Assembly (NCBI GenBank): GCA_016793325.1
Contig: JAEUKI010000038.1
Location: 1 to 32,720 of the forward strand
From: Myxococcales bacterium
Lineage (GTDB): Bacteria > Myxococcota_A > Polyangia > Polyangiales > Ga0077539
Direction of reading: 5' to 3'
DNA: 32,720 nt
The position numbers and the translations under genes were made by a program. Of this stretch, positions 1-8,716 are shown one piece after another. Position 1 is the first letter of the stretch. Every line of letters begins with the position of its first letter. A model generated the notes under the pieces. It was not told the origin of the DNA. It worked only from the letters and a program-made list of their open reading frames with translations, and searched no databases.

Positions 1-75
1 GGGGGCCGCGCCTCGCGGCTCTGCGCCAACCGCTTCACTCGCTGGGGCCGCGCCTCCCCACTCACTCGCCACTCG

Positions 76-1611
76 CTACTCGTACGTCGTCGCTCCGCGC
101 GGGTGCCCGTTGTCCGCTGTCCCGGTTGTCCCTGTCGACCCGCTCGACGCCGTCGTCCCGCTCGCGCCCGTTGCGCCCGTTCCGCTGCTCGTGGGCCGCG
201 TTGCGTGGTGCGTCGGTCGCCTCACGCGCGGTCCGCTCGCTGCCGCTGCATCCGCGCCGCTCTGCGCGACCACGCTCGGCGTCGCAACCACCACGTTGCT
301 CTGCGCGTCCTCGCCGCTCGCAGTCACGCTCGCGCCCGTGCTCGCTGCGTCCGTCTCGACCTCGTTGGCCACGGGCGCGTTGCTCACGGTTGGATCGCTC
401 GAGAGCGCGCGGTCGGACACGGTGGGCGTCGTTCGTCGCGAGGTGTACGCGAGCGCGCCCGTCACGCTGAGCGCGCTCAGCGCGAGGACCAGCGCCCATG
501 GGCCGATGGCGCGACGATCGCTGCTCGCATCACCGCGGTCCCCGCGGCTTCGCGCGGTCTCGATCGCGGGCGCGACCGAGCTCGCGATGATCTCTGGTGC
601 TGTGCTCGGAGCCGCGCTCTGGGTGGCAGCCACGGCGTCGGGCGACTCTGCCGTGGCGATCTGGTTTTGATCGACGCCCGGAGGCGCGTTGACGAGAGAC
701 CAGCGCGGCGCGAGCGAACGAAGGCTCGCTGCGAGGTCGACTTTGTGGCTCTGCGCGAGAGCCTTGAGCGCGATCGAGAGCTGTCGCGCGTCGTCGAAGC
801 GCTTGTCTTTTTCGCGCTGCAGGCACCGCTCGACGATGGTCACGAGCTCCGCCGGCGCTTCGCTCCGAACGCTCGCGAGCGAGCGAGGCTCGGTCGTCGC
901 GATCTTCACGAAGAGCGCGCCTGCGGTCTCGGCGATGAACGGGCGCTGGCCCGCGAAGAGCTCGAAGAGCATCACGCCGAGCGACCAGACGTCCGAGCGC
1001 GCGTCGACGTGGGCGAGCCCCTCGATTTGTTCGGGGGACATGTACGCGGGCGTTCCGAGGGCGGTGCCGGTGGTGGTGACGCGGTTGGGGTCGCCGTTGG
1101 TGATCTTCGAGATCCCGAAGTCGACGACCTTGGGGACCACGAGCCCCTCTTCGGTCACGTGAAGAAACACGTTGTGCGGCTTGAGGTCGCGGTGAACAAC
1201 GCCCTTGCCGTGCGCTGCTCCAACCGCGTCCGCGACGGGGATCATCACCGCGAGCATCTCGTCGAGCGTCAATCGCCCGCCGCGCGTCGCGATGAAATCC
1301 GCGAGGTCTTCTCCTCGCAAAAGCTCCTGCACGATGAAGGGAACGTCGTCGTGCATGTGCACGTCGAGCACGTCCACCACGTTGGGGTGACGCACCAGCG
1401 TCGCCGCTTTGGCTTCGCGCAGAAAGCGTCGAACGACGTCATCGTGCCGCACGAGCTCGGCGCGCAGGAGCTTGATCGCGACCGCGCGCCCGATGCTCTC
1501 GTTGGTCGCGCGGTACACCTCACCCATGCCGCCGGCGCCGAGGCGCTTTCCGAGGCGGTACTTGTTCGCGAGGAGCTGTCCCGCGAGCGGTGATTCGGCG
1601 CTGTCCGTCAT
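76..1611 (-). CDS. Membrane-anchored Ser/Thr protein kinase (PknB/Hanks type)
   Basis: The 511-residue protein has a complete Hanks-type kinase domain at about residues 18-290. Visible motifs are the glycine loop GAGGMG (25-30), Lys47 in VAIK, Glu66, HRDLKPHN (140-147) with catalytic Asp142, DFG (164-166) and the SPE form of the APE motif (192-194). All catalytic residues are present, so it should be active. A Ser/Ala-rich linker follows, then one transmembrane helix near 373-395. The Ser/Thr/Gly-rich tail lacks PASTA or other sensor domains. The expected topology is a cytoplasmic kinase with a short extracytoplasmic tail, phosphorylating Ser/Thr of unknown partners. It lies 69 bp downstream of the M15 peptidase gene on the same strand, so co-transcription is possible. 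The ATG at 1611 directly precedes the conserved kinase start. A TACGAT box lies about 21 nt upstream of it. Substrates cannot be inferred; an FHA protein is encoded at 12736-13416. Confidence 0.95.
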   Translation of the reverse strand: MTDSAESPLAGQLLANKYRLGKRLGAGGMGEVYRATNESIGRAVAIKLLRAELVRHDDVVRRFLREAKAATLVRHPNVVDVLDVHMHDDVPFIVQELLRGEDLADFIATRGGRLTLDEMLAVMIPVADAVGAAHGKGVVHRDLKPHNVFLHVTEEGLVVPKVVDFGISKITNGDPNRVTTTGTALGTPAYMSPEQIEGLAHVDARSDVWSLGVMLFELFAGQRPFIAETAGALFVKIATTEPRSLASVRSEAPAELVTIVERCLQREKDKRFDDARQLSIALKALAQSHKVDLAASLRSLAPRWSLVNAPPGVDQNQIATAESPDAVAATQSAAPSTAPEIIASSVAPAIETARSRGDRGDASSDRRAIGPWALVLALSALSVTGALAYTSRRTTPTVSDRALSSDPTVSNAPVANEVETDAASTGASVTASGEDAQSNVVVATPSVVAQSGADAAAASGPRVRRPTHHATRPTSSGTGATGASGTTASSGSTGTTGTADNGHPRGATTYE

Positions 1612-1680
1612 CGAGTCCGTCGAGCTGTGAGCATCGTACCGTACGAACCGCTGCAGCGTCGAACCAGCGGTGTCGTTCGC

Positions 1681-2421
1681 TCACCAGAACTCCCAGTGCC
1701 ACGGCTCGGACGGGACCGTGCGTCGAAAGCCGAATCTTCTCGCGTTGCGCTGCAACCAAGGCAGCACGCCCGGCGTGGCGGTGTTCAAGTCGAGCGCGTG
1801 TCCGCTCTGGTGGTTGGACTCACCGGGGCGCGCGGCGAGGTTTCCGCGCCCCTGGCGAAACGCTGCATAGAGCGCTTGTTGGTGCTCCATCGTGCGAAAG
1901 CCGCTGTTGATTCGAAGGGTCACGCCGTCGCGCTGCGCCGCGGCGCGCATGCGCTCGAACGCGATGGCGGTGTGGACTTCGACGGGCTTTCCATCGAGGC
2001 GCGTCACGGTGATGCGGGTCGCGCGACCGTCGACAAAACCCTGCGCGGCCCCCGCGGGAACGTTGTCCGACGTCACGCCGCTCGACGGTCGCTGCGCGTT
2101 CGCCGCGCGCCGCGTGCGTCCGTTGGGCGCGCGCGTGGAGCTCGCGCTCTCCGCGGCATCGAGCCTCGCCATCGCGTGCGCGAGCCACTCGACCGCGGTG
2201 GGCGCTTCGTCGGTCGCGCGGATCTCGCGCCACACGCCGACCGCGCTCGTCGTGTACCGCCCAGCGCGCGCGACGAGTCGATCCCTGTGCGCCGTGCGAT
2301 CGTGGCCCACAGCGAGGGCCCCGAGCGCGCTCGCCCCGAGCATCGCGCCCGCGGTGAGCGCGACGAGCGCGAGCGCCGCAATGGAGGGCAGCGTCCACGA
2401 CCGGGGCTCGGTCGAGCCCAT
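1681..2421 (-). CDS. M15 family D,D-carboxypeptidase (VanY-like), membrane-anchored
   Basis: This 246-residue protein has an N-terminal hydrophobic segment (about 11-38), acting as a signal anchor, and a variable linker. Its C-terminal M15/VanY domain spans about residues 130-246. Zinc-site motifs are SNHQSGHALD (H204, D211) and EPWHWE (E239, H242), with the conserved SGFR at 173-176. These are the family's metal ligands and catalytic Glu, so activity on peptidoglycan D-Ala-D-Ala or related peptides in the periplasm is likely. The reading frame stays open upstream to 3063, but that extension is Arg-rich and runs through an intergenic inverted repeat. The ATG at 2421 starts just before the membrane anchor and is preferred. 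A TATCCT box about 50 nt upstream could be its -10 element. The Ser/Thr kinase follows on the same strand. Whether it is a carboxypeptidase or an endopeptidase cannot be read from the sequence. Confidence 0.85.
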   Translation of the reverse strand: MGSTEPRSWTLPSIAALALVALTAGAMLGASALGALAVGHDRTAHRDRLVARAGRYTTSAVGVWREIRATDEAPTAVEWLAHAMARLDAAESASSTRAPNGRTRRAANAQRPSSGVTSDNVPAGAAQGFVDGRATRITVTRLDGKPVEVHTAIAFERMRAAAQRDGVTLRINSGFRTMEHQQALYAAFRQGRGNLAARPGESNHQSGHALDLNTATPGVLPWLQRNARRFGFRRTVPSEPWHWEFW

Positions 2422-2708
2422 GGTGCCCGACGGGCGCTCGGGTCGGTCGTCTGAACGCTGCAAGCGAGCGCGGAGGATAGTGCGAATGAGGGAATCAGAA
2501 GGGTCAAACGAAACTCGCGTTGCGCGGGACCGGGAGCCAAGGGGCCCGGCAAGAGTGCGAAGAGCCGGGAGCCAAGGGGCCCGGCAACAGCGCGACTTCG
2601 TCGCGGAGCGCAGCGGGCTCGCGCCCGCAGCTACTTGAGTCGCTCGTTGAAACGGGACGAAGCTCGCCCATTGTCCGCGCGTGCAACGCGATCGTCGACG
2701 CGAGTGAT

Positions 2709-2725
2709 CTGCAAATTCACTAACA
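2709..2725 (-). repeat. Copy A of dispersed 17-bp motif
   Basis: The minus strand reads TGTTAGTGAATTTGCAG. It lies in the loop of intergenic element 1. It matches copy B (2986-3002) at 14 of 17 positions, and the five bases AGTTC preceding it are also shared with copy B. Confidence 0.6.
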
Positions 2726-2985
2726 GAACTCCATCGAACGAGTCGAGGATCGGGTCGGTCGACGCGGACCGCGTGCGAGTCGATCGAGCGTTCAACGGGA
2801 CGCCCTCGTAGCTGCGGGCGCGAGCCCGCTGCGCTCCGCGCTCGCGTGTCCAGCGTGCCGCGCGGCGCGCTGTTGCCGGGCCCCTTGGCTCCCGGCTCTT
2901 CGCACGCTTGCCGGGCCTCCTTGGCTCCCGGCTCTTCGCACTCTTGCCGGGCCCCTTGGCTCCCGGTCCCGCGCAACGCAAGTTC

Positions 2986-3002
2986 TGTTTGCGAATTTTC
3001 AG
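2986..3002 (+). repeat. Copy B of dispersed 17-bp motif
   Basis: The plus strand reads TGTTTGCGAATTTTCAG. It lies immediately outside the right arm of intergenic element 1. Its orientation is opposite to copy A, so the two copies themselves form an imperfect inverted pair. Confidence 0.6.
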
Positions 3003-3160
3003 GAGAGAATCGCTTGGTTCCCAACGCTGCGCCGGGTCTTCGCTGCGCACGAACCGCAATCACACCCTCTCCGCCGCGCCTGTGGTCCCCGCTCCTCGCT
3101 CCCTCTACCTATCGCCGCTGCGATATCGTCTATTCACTCGCGGAGACGCGGAGGCGCGCG

Positions 3161-3952
3161 ATGATCGTTCTCGAACTCGAACTCACTGACGATGGCTCGG
3201 CGCGAGCGCTGATCGAAGGGCAGCTCTTGCAGCGGAGGGTCTTCGTCGCTGGAGCACGCGACGTCCTTCCGCCCGTCCCGTGCTCGGTGGTGTTCACGTT
3301 GCTCGGGCAGCGCGTCACGCTCGCGGGCGAGATCGTTTATGCGCAGGCCACGGAGCCCGGCGCGGGCGTCGGCGTGCAGCTCGCGCCGTTGCCCGCGGAC
3401 GCCAAAGCGCTCATCGACGTGTACCTCGCGAGCGGGGATCTCCCGATGCCCGAGCCGCCCGGGCCCGACGCGGATGCGAGTGAATTGCCCGACGAAACCC
3501 CATCGGGCGTCGCGCTCACGGAGGCCGACGGTGGTGCTCCGCCGGACGCGCTTCACGTTCGGATGCGCGCGCTCACGAGCGTCGAGCAGCGTCGCTACGC
3601 CACCACGGGGAGCCTCGCCGAGCGCGTGATGCTCGAGCGGCTCTATGGCCCCAATGTGTGGGAGGCGCTGCTCGGCAGCGGCAGGCTCTCGATGCCCGAG
3701 GTCGCCACCATCGCCCGCAAAGGAACGATCCCGCGGCCCCTCGTCGAGCTCATCGCGTCCAACGCCGGCTGGCTCGCGTCCGGTGAAGTCCAGCGCGCGC
3801 TCTTGAGCAATCCGCGCTCGTCGCCCGCGGTCATCTCGAAGATCCTGCGCATGATGCCGAAGCACGAGCTCGCGCGCGTCCCCAATCAGACGGCGTATCC
3901 CATCTCGGTGCGTTCCGCCGCGAAAGAAATGATCAAGGGCGCGAAGGGCTGA
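3161..3952 (+). CDS. PilZ-domain protein with C-terminal helical repeat region
   Basis: This 263-residue cytoplasmic protein starts at an ATG preceded by GGAG and GAGG (3142-3154). The first 90 residues form a beta-rich domain resembling the PilZ domains common in myxobacteria and other deltaproteobacteria: an LQRRVFV start, a VTLAGEIVYAQ strand and a GVGVQLAPL end. The canonical c-di-GMP motifs (RxxxR and D/NxSxxG) are not clearly intact, so nucleotide binding is doubtful. An acidic, Pro-rich linker (about 95-130) leads to an alpha-helical region with ERLYGPNVWEALL, ARKGTIPRPLVELI and RALLSNPRSSP. These resemble helical-repeat tails found on other PilZ proteins from this group. The gene faces coaA, with only 4 bp between the stop codons. 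The open frame extends upstream to 2846, but that part lies in the inverted repeat and is not coding-like. A role in motility or polarity is possible but not shown. Confidence 0.8.
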   Translation: MIVLELELTDDGSARALIEGQLLQRRVFVAGARDVLPPVPCSVVFTLLGQRVTLAGEIVYAQATEPGAGVGVQLAPLPADAKALIDVYLASGDLPMPEPPGPDADASELPDETPSGVALTEADGGAPPDALHVRMRALTSVEQRRYATTGSLAERVMLERLYGPNVWEALLGSGRLSMPEVATIARKGTIPRPLVELIASNAGWLASGEVQRALLSNPRSSPAVISKILRMMPKHELARVPNQTAYPISVRSAAKEMIKGAKG

Positions 3953-3956
3953 GCGC

Positions 3957-4934
3957 TCAGAAGCGTCGTAGTCGAACGCGCTCGACCGAGTGCGCGGGGC
4001 CCTTCTCGAGGACGAGCTCGGCGCGGTGCATCGTCGGAAGGATGTTCTCGACGAGGTTCTTCTCGTTGATGCGCTTCCACACGCCGCGGGCGAACGTCGC
4101 GGCCTCGCGCTCGCTCAGCCCCGCGTACCGATGAAAATAGCTCTCGGGGTCGCGCAGCGCCGTGCGCCGCAGCGCGAGAAATCGCTCGACGTACCACAGT
4201 CGCAGGAGCTCGAGCGGCGCGTGCACGTACACGCTGTAGTCGAAGAAGTCCGACACGAACCACCGCGGGCTCTTCGCCGCCGTGAGCGCCCGGGTCTGCA
4301 GCACGTTGAGCCCCTCGACGAGCACGATGTCCGGCGCCTCGATCACCTGCGACTGCTCGGGCATCACGTCGTACGACAAGTGCGAGTAGCGCGGGACGCG
4401 GACGGTGTCAGCACCACTTTTCAAGGCGATCAACAGCTCGATGAGCGCCTTCAAGTCGTAGCTCTCGGGAAACCCCTTTCGCCCCATGAGGTCTCGCGCG
4501 GCGAGCTCTTTGTTGGGCAGAAGGAATCCGTCCGTCGTCACGAGCTCGACCCGCGGGTGGTTCGACCAACGCGAGAGGAGCTTCTGGAGGATCCTCGCGG
4601 TCGTGCTCTTTCCCACGGCGACGGAGCCGGCGATCCCGATGATGAAGGGCGACGTGCGCGCCGATGCGCTGCGCAAAAACGTATCGCGGCTCTCGCGCAT
4701 CGCTTGCGACGCGGTCACGCGGAGGTTGAGCAGCCGCGAGATAGGAAGATAGACGTCCTCGACCTCGTCGATCGAGACCGGCTCTCCCGAGGCGCGCAGC
4801 GTCGCGAGCTCTTCTTCGGTGAGCGCGAGGGTCTGATCGTCTCCGAGCTTCGCCCAATCGACGCGCTCGAAGCTTTGGTACACCTCCACGGCGCCCAGCA
4901 TTGTGTTGGCGCCTGTGTGCGCGCGCTTGACCAT
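3957..4934 (-). CDS. coaA: Type I pantothenate kinase
   Basis: The 325-residue protein matches bacterial type I pantothenate kinase over its full length; the E. coli enzyme is 316 residues. It catalyses ATP-dependent phosphorylation of pantothenate, the first and usually rate-limiting step of coenzyme A synthesis, in the cytoplasm. Visible family features are the P-loop GSVAVGKST (103-111), VELVTTDGFLLPN, KGFPESYD, YSHLSYDV, LVEGLNVLQ, FVSDFFDYSVYV and the C-terminal NLVENILPTMHRAELVL stretch. No key residue appears to be lost. The ATG at 4934 gives an 11-residue extension over an internal ATG at 4901 (MLGAVEVYQSF), and neither has a strong Shine-Dalgarno sequence, so the true start is uncertain. 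The gene lies 67 bp downstream of the FadL-type gene on the same strand and converges with the PilZ gene. Confidence 0.96.
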   Translation of the reverse strand: MVKRAHTGANTMLGAVEVYQSFERVDWAKLGDDQTLALTEEELATLRASGEPVSIDEVEDVYLPISRLLNLRVTASQAMRESRDTFLRSASARTSPFIIGIAGSVAVGKSTTARILQKLLSRWSNHPRVELVTTDGFLLPNKELAARDLMGRKGFPESYDLKALIELLIALKSGADTVRVPRYSHLSYDVMPEQSQVIEAPDIVLVEGLNVLQTRALTAAKSPRWFVSDFFDYSVYVHAPLELLRLWYVERFLALRRTALRDPESYFHRYAGLSEREAATFARGVWKRINEKNLVENILPTMHRAELVLEKGPAHSVERVRLRRF

Positions 4935-5001
4935 CGGCGCGGCGCTTCTACCACGATGACTGCTCGTGCGGCGCGCTCAGCGCTCTCTGCCTCCCCGCCC
5001 C

Positions 5002-6594
5002 TCAAAACCGCGCCGTGGCGCCCAGGGAGAACACGTCGAGCGAGGCTCGGTACTCGCCTCGGTTGTTCGAGCACGCGCCCGGTCCCGGCGGGCCCATCAT
5101 CGCGCACGCGGCCGCGTCGACGGCGACGAGGCCGCTCACGATGGTGGCGCGCCCGTTGTCCACGACGTTGTTGGCGACGAACGAGTGCTGATACGCCGCG
5201 TCGATCGTGAGCCAGCGCCAGCGCACCGACGCGCCGAGCGAGAGGTTGATGTTGTCGTACGCGGTCGTGTCGATGCCCGCGTCGGGGTTGGTCTCGACCA
5301 CTTGCCGTTGCCACACGCGGGGGCCCGTCTGCGCGCCTTGCTCCCACGCGAAGCCCGCGCGCACCGCCAACACGTCGCGGATCACGTTGTAGTCGCCGCC
5401 CACGCGAATGCCGAACACGTCGCGCCAGCTGCGTCGAAGCGCAGCCACAGGGGTCACTGGAAACCGCGCGCCCGGCGAGAACTCGAGCTCGCCCGAATTA
5501 CGTGTGCGCACTGCGTCGAGGACGGAGCCGTTCTCCCAGCTCACGTCGAGCTCGACGTCGAAGAGCTCGTCGCGCATCGGGTCGCGCTCGGCCATCGACG
5601 CGCTCGCGCCCGGACGAAGCGACGCGGCGCGGGCCCCCACGCGAATCGTGGAGGGGAGCGGAAGCGAGACCTCCGTGTCGAACTGCGAGACGTTTCGTCG
5701 CGACGGATCCGCTGCGTAGAACTGGGACGTCGCCGTGGTGCGTCCGCGGAGCTGCACGGGGCCGCCGTTGATGTGCGCGTGCGCTCCGATCGTGAGCCAC
5801 GGGAGCGGGGCGATTTGCACGCCAACGTTGCCCGCGAAGAAGAAGCCCCACGCGTCCGCGGCGGTTTGAATGTCGCCTGCGGGGGACTGAGTTCCGAAGG
5901 CGTTGACGATGGTCGTTCCGTTGAAGCGCGCGATGGAGGGTTGGAGCGCGGCGCCGATGCGAAGCCACGGGAGCGGTTGAACGGCGGCGGCGATCGTGGG
6001 GTGCACCACGAGGATGCCCGTCGAGACGACTTGATACCGTTGCGGTGCGGGCGCGAGGCCGTTGCTCGTTTGGACGCGATCGGCGAAGCGCTGCGCGCTG
6101 ACGCCCGCGGGCGTGAGCAACCCGCCGCCGATGGTGAGCCAGCTCCCGATGCTGCGCGACACGAGCAGCTGCGGAACGATCCCAGGTCCCCCCTCGTTGC
6201 ACACCTCGGGGTACGCGGTTCGTCCGTTGGCGTACTGGCTGTTCGCGAAGATCGTTCCCTCGGTGACGATTCCGCGATCGACGCCGTCGTACCGACCCGA
6301 GCGCGCGAAGCAGTGCTGCCACAGCGCCACGTAGCCGCTCGCGGTCACTTGCCAACCGCGAACGCCCGCGAGCCCCGCGACGTTGTGCGCCATCGCTGTG
6401 GGATCGCTCGCGCGCGCCACGAACGCGCCCCCGCGGCCGATCGCTTGCGCGCCCACGGAGGTCATCTCGAGCCCCGCCGCGTGTACTCGAGTATTCACTA
6501 CGAATACGGCGGTACTCATCGCGAGCGCCGTGATCGCGAGGCGCGCCGAGCGAACGCTCGTGGTTGGCAGCCCGTATTCGCTTCGATCGCTCAT
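5002..6594 (-). CDS. OmpP1/FadL/TodX-family outer membrane protein
   Basis: This 530-residue exported protein has a long signal peptide with its hydrophobic core near residues 18-35 and probable cleavage after VHA. The mature N-terminus begins AGLEMTSVGAQAIGRGGAF, followed by ASDPTAMAHNVAGLAG. That is the signature of FadL-family beta-barrels, which move hydrophobic substrates across the outer membrane. The rest alternates amphipathic strands and ends in ATARF, with a C-terminal aromatic typical of outer membrane barrels. The frame is open upstream to 6864, but the ATG at 6594 gives a sensible signal peptide, and the extension would overlap the divergent gene at 6681. Its length is slightly above the usual 400-480 residues because of extra loops, one with Cys in WQHCFARSG and PEVCNEGG. 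The substrate is unknown. It may be co-transcribed with coaA downstream. Confidence 0.85.
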   Translation of the reverse strand: MSDRSEYGLPTTSVRSARLAITALAMSTAVFVVNTRVHAAGLEMTSVGAQAIGRGGAFVARASDPTAMAHNVAGLAGVRGWQVTASGYVALWQHCFARSGRYDGVDRGIVTEGTIFANSQYANGRTAYPEVCNEGGPGIVPQLLVSRSIGSWLTIGGGLLTPAGVSAQRFADRVQTSNGLAPAPQRYQVVSTGILVVHPTIAAAVQPLPWLRIGAALQPSIARFNGTTIVNAFGTQSPAGDIQTAADAWGFFFAGNVGVQIAPLPWLTIGAHAHINGGPVQLRGRTTATSQFYAADPSRRNVSQFDTEVSLPLPSTIRVGARAASLRPGASASMAERDPMRDELFDVELDVSWENGSVLDAVRTRNSGELEFSPGARFPVTPVAALRRSWRDVFGIRVGGDYNVIRDVLAVRAGFAWEQGAQTGPRVWQRQVVETNPDAGIDTTAYDNINLSLGASVRWRWLTIDAAYQHSFVANNVVDNGRATIVSGLVAVDAAACAMMGPPGPGACSNNRGEYRASLDVFSLGATARF

Positions 6595-6680
6595 CGAAGC
6601 GCGTTCACTGAAAGAGCCGTGCCACACACGGACACGGGTTTCGGGCGATGGCCTCCGATGTGCACCAGCGACGGATCGCC

Positions 6681-8003
6681 ATGCGCGACACCGTTGCACC
6701 CCGTGGTCTCTCGTTGCTCTTCGTGTGCGCCCTCGTCGCGCTCGCTGGAGCCGCGTGCATCGTTCAGCCCGTGGCAGGTGAGAATGGTGAGCTCGACAAC
6801 CTCGGGGCGACGGACGCTGGCGCGCGTGCGTTGCAGTTTGGTGATGGTGGGCCGCGGTGCACACCCAAGGCAGGGATCGACCCGACGCTGCTCCCGCGAT
6901 GCTGCATGGTGGGGCGCGCGCGTTGTGTCCCGCGCGCGATCGTGAGCGCGGAGGACGGGGCGCGCTTGGACGCGTGCGCGGGCGGGTACTGCGTTCCCGA
7001 GCCCATCGTTCGCGGAGGGGACAGTTATCGGCCGACGCGGTGCCAGTCCGTGGGCGCGATCGCGGGAGCGTGCGTGAGCGTGTGCGTTCCGATGGTGCAG
7101 ATGAGCTTGGATATTCTGCCGCGATCGACGTGCGCCGAGGACGAGCGCTGCGCGCCGTGCGTCGACCCGAGGACCGGACAGTCCACCGGCGCGTGCGATC
7201 CCCCCTCGAGCGCGTGCGGCAGCGACGGACGCCCCGTCCCGCGCGACGCTGGAACGGACGCAGCCCCCCTCGTGTGCCCGCACGTGGGTCCGCCCGTGCT
7301 CGATCCCACTGCGTTTCCCGCGTGTCCGTGCGCCGGAACGCGCTGCCTCCCCGCCGCGCTCGTCGAGCCCGGTCAGCGCTCGATGCTCTCGACGTGCGAG
7401 GGTGGTTTTTGTGTGCCCGATGATTTCGTGCGCACGGGAGGACGCTTCGTTCCGCCGACGTGCCAGCCCTTCGCGGGGCAGGGGGAGGGGCGCTGTCTGT
7501 CCAACTGCATCCCGATGGTGCGCGAGCAGTCCTCGCAGCTCGAGCGCGGCTCGTGCGGCGAGGGACAGTCCTGCGTTCCTTGCTGGGATCCTCGGACTGG
7601 AATGAATACCGGTGCGTGCAATCAATCCTGCGACCGCGGCCCCACGATCCCGCCGTACACCTTCGGCTCGTGCTGCGGCGGTCGCGCCAAGTGCATCCCG
7701 ACGCGGCTCGTCCCCGAGGGGCAACGCGCGCAGCTCGAGCAAAAAGACTGCGCTTCGAGCTTCTTGTGCGTCCCGACCGAGAACATCGACCCGGGCTTCC
7801 GCGGCACGGCGTGCAGCGCGAGCTCGCTACTCGGGTCGCTGCTCGGCGGCCGGCCGTACATGGGCGTGTGCGTCTCGTCCTGCGTGAAGCGCGACTTCTT
7901 CACGCGCCTCGGGACCGCGCAGGGCAACTGCCCCTCGACCCACTTCTGCGCGCCGTGCCGCCACCCGCTCACGGGCGCACCCACGGGAGCGCCCGGTTGC
8001 TGA
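6681..8003 (+). CDS. Cys-rich secreted protein with three tandem modules (putative lipoprotein)
   Basis: The 440-residue product starts with an export signal (MRDTVAPRGLSLLFVCALVA) ending in a lipobox-like LAGAAC with Cys26. An alternative ATG at 6648 would add 11 residues; neither start has a clear ribosome-binding site. After an Asp/Gly-rich linker there are three related Cys-rich modules of about 120 residues. Each follows the pattern CC.GRARC(V/I)P, a helix, C....(F/Y)CVP, T.C, G.C.S.C(V/I)PMV, C.PC.(D/H)P.TG..TGAC, with roughly ten or more cysteines per module, presumably disulfide-bonded outside the cytoplasm. Modules 1 and 2 are joined by a GTDAAP-type linker. I do not recognise a named domain. 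It is divergent from the FadL-type gene with an 86-bp gap. It is probably a cell-surface protein; its function is unknown. Confidence 0.8.
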   Translation: MRDTVAPRGLSLLFVCALVALAGAACIVQPVAGENGELDNLGATDAGARALQFGDGGPRCTPKAGIDPTLLPRCCMVGRARCVPRAIVSAEDGARLDACAGGYCVPEPIVRGGDSYRPTRCQSVGAIAGACVSVCVPMVQMSLDILPRSTCAEDERCAPCVDPRTGQSTGACDPPSSACGSDGRPVPRDAGTDAAPLVCPHVGPPVLDPTAFPACPCAGTRCLPAALVEPGQRSMLSTCEGGFCVPDDFVRTGGRFVPPTCQPFAGQGEGRCLSNCIPMVREQSSQLERGSCGEGQSCVPCWDPRTGMNTGACNQSCDRGPTIPPYTFGSCCGGRAKCIPTRLVPEGQRAQLEQKDCASSFLCVPTENIDPGFRGTACSASSLLGSLLGGRPYMGVCVSSCVKRDFFTRLGTAQGNCPSTHFCAPCRHPLTGAPTGAPGC

Positions 8004-8011
8004 ACGGTGAT

Positions 8012-8716
8012 TCAGTCTTCGGAGTCGTCTGTGTCGCGATGAATCCGCACGATCGCCACGCACAACGGGCACGCTTGCGGCGCGTGCACTTCGTCGCCGC
8101 GATGCAGGTCGAGCACCGCGCGAGACACCTCGGCGAGCGAGGCGCGCACGCGACGGCGCTCTCCCTTTACGCGGGCGATGTCCATGTCGTCGTACGCGGT
8201 GGTCTGGTGGCGCATCCAGGCGATCACCGCGGCTTCGGCGCGACGATGCAGGGGGATGCGCTTGGTGCGCGCGACCGTTCCGCTGCCGACGGGCGTCGCG
8301 TGCTTGGTGACGGCGAGGGCGAGGGCGCGCGCGTACGCGCCGTAGCGCACAGAGAAGCGCAAGAACCGCAGGATCGCGCCGTAGAAGTCCTCGACGTACT
8401 CTTGCTGCTCTTCGTCGCGGCGCTTGGCGGCGAGCGCGAGCCTGCGCGTGTACGCTGGGTCCGCGCGCTCTTCGTCGAGCCCCGCGCGGGCGGCGGTGAC
8501 GTTTTCGACCGGAGCCCACACGCCGTGCGAGAAGACCTTGTTGCCCTTTCGCTCGGCGACGATCCAGTGCGGCCCGGCGGCTTTGACGCGGCGCGTGAGC
8601 CCAGGATCTCCTGGTGGAACGCAGATCCATCCGCGCGGCGGCGACACGAGCTCGCCGGACTCGGTCCGAAACGTCCGCGGGTCTTTCGTTGGCGTGAGCG
8701 TCAGCGTCGTGTGCAT
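8012..8716 (-). CDS. DUF2293 domain-containing protein
   Basis: This 234-residue cytoplasmic protein has a C-terminal region that reads RTKRIPLHRRAEAAVIAWMR, then HQTTAYDDM and RRRVRASLAEVSRAVLDLHR. That matches the DUF2293 pattern (basic R.T...A..A..A.IRH..T.YD....G..R..AR..V). The first 120 residues are Pro/Gly-rich, with a charged helix around DEERADPAYTRRLALAAKRR. No enzymatic motif is visible and the family has no established function. The ATG at 8716 is preceded by GAAGG seven bases upstream, which decides the start; the frame runs far upstream on the minus strand only as an artefact opposite the next gene. The protein ends in a short acidic tail. Its stop is 8 bp from the stop of the convergent Cys-rich gene. 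Confidence 0.8.
   Translation of the reverse strand: MHTTLTLTPTKDPRTFRTESGELVSPPRGWICVPPGDPGLTRRVKAAGPHWIVAERKGNKVFSHGVWAPVENVTAARAGLDEERADPAYTRRLALAAKRRDEEQQEYVEDFYGAILRFLRFSVRYGAYARALALAVTKHATPVGSGTVARTKRIPLHRRAEAAVIAWMRHQTTAYDDMDIARVKGERRRVRASLAEVSRAVLDLHRGDEVHAPQACPLCVAIVRIHRDTDDSED

Larger units (their letters stand above)
2505..3002. repeat. Long imperfect inverted repeat (intergenic element 1)
   Basis: The 739-bp gap between the divergent M15 and PilZ genes (2422-3160) is dominated by an inverted repeat. The left arm spans about 2512-2634 and the right arm about 2818-2984, with weaker matching out to 2505. Both arms contain a GC-rich unit built on GGGAGCCAAGGGGCCCGGCAA. There are two copies in the left arm and three in the right arm, the latter starting near 2873, 2908 and 2944 with a 35-36 bp period. 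The inner ends of both arms also match (left 2600-2634, right 2818-2850). The central 180 bp carries TGTTAGTGAATTTGCAG on the minus strand (2709-2725). A close relative, TGTTTGCGAATTTTCAG, lies just outside the right arm (2986-3002, plus). I see no convincing gene here; the open frames are artefacts of GC-rich sequence. Confidence 0.85.

Noticed and set aside
103..1593. Long open frame on the plus strand opposite the Ser/Thr kinase
   Set aside because: Arg/Ala-rich shadow in the complementary frame of a well-supported kinase with all catalytic motifs.
2846..3160. Upstream extension of the PilZ-type reading frame
   Set aside because: The sequence is the inverted repeat right arm; a ribosome-binding site and the domain start both support the ATG at 3161.
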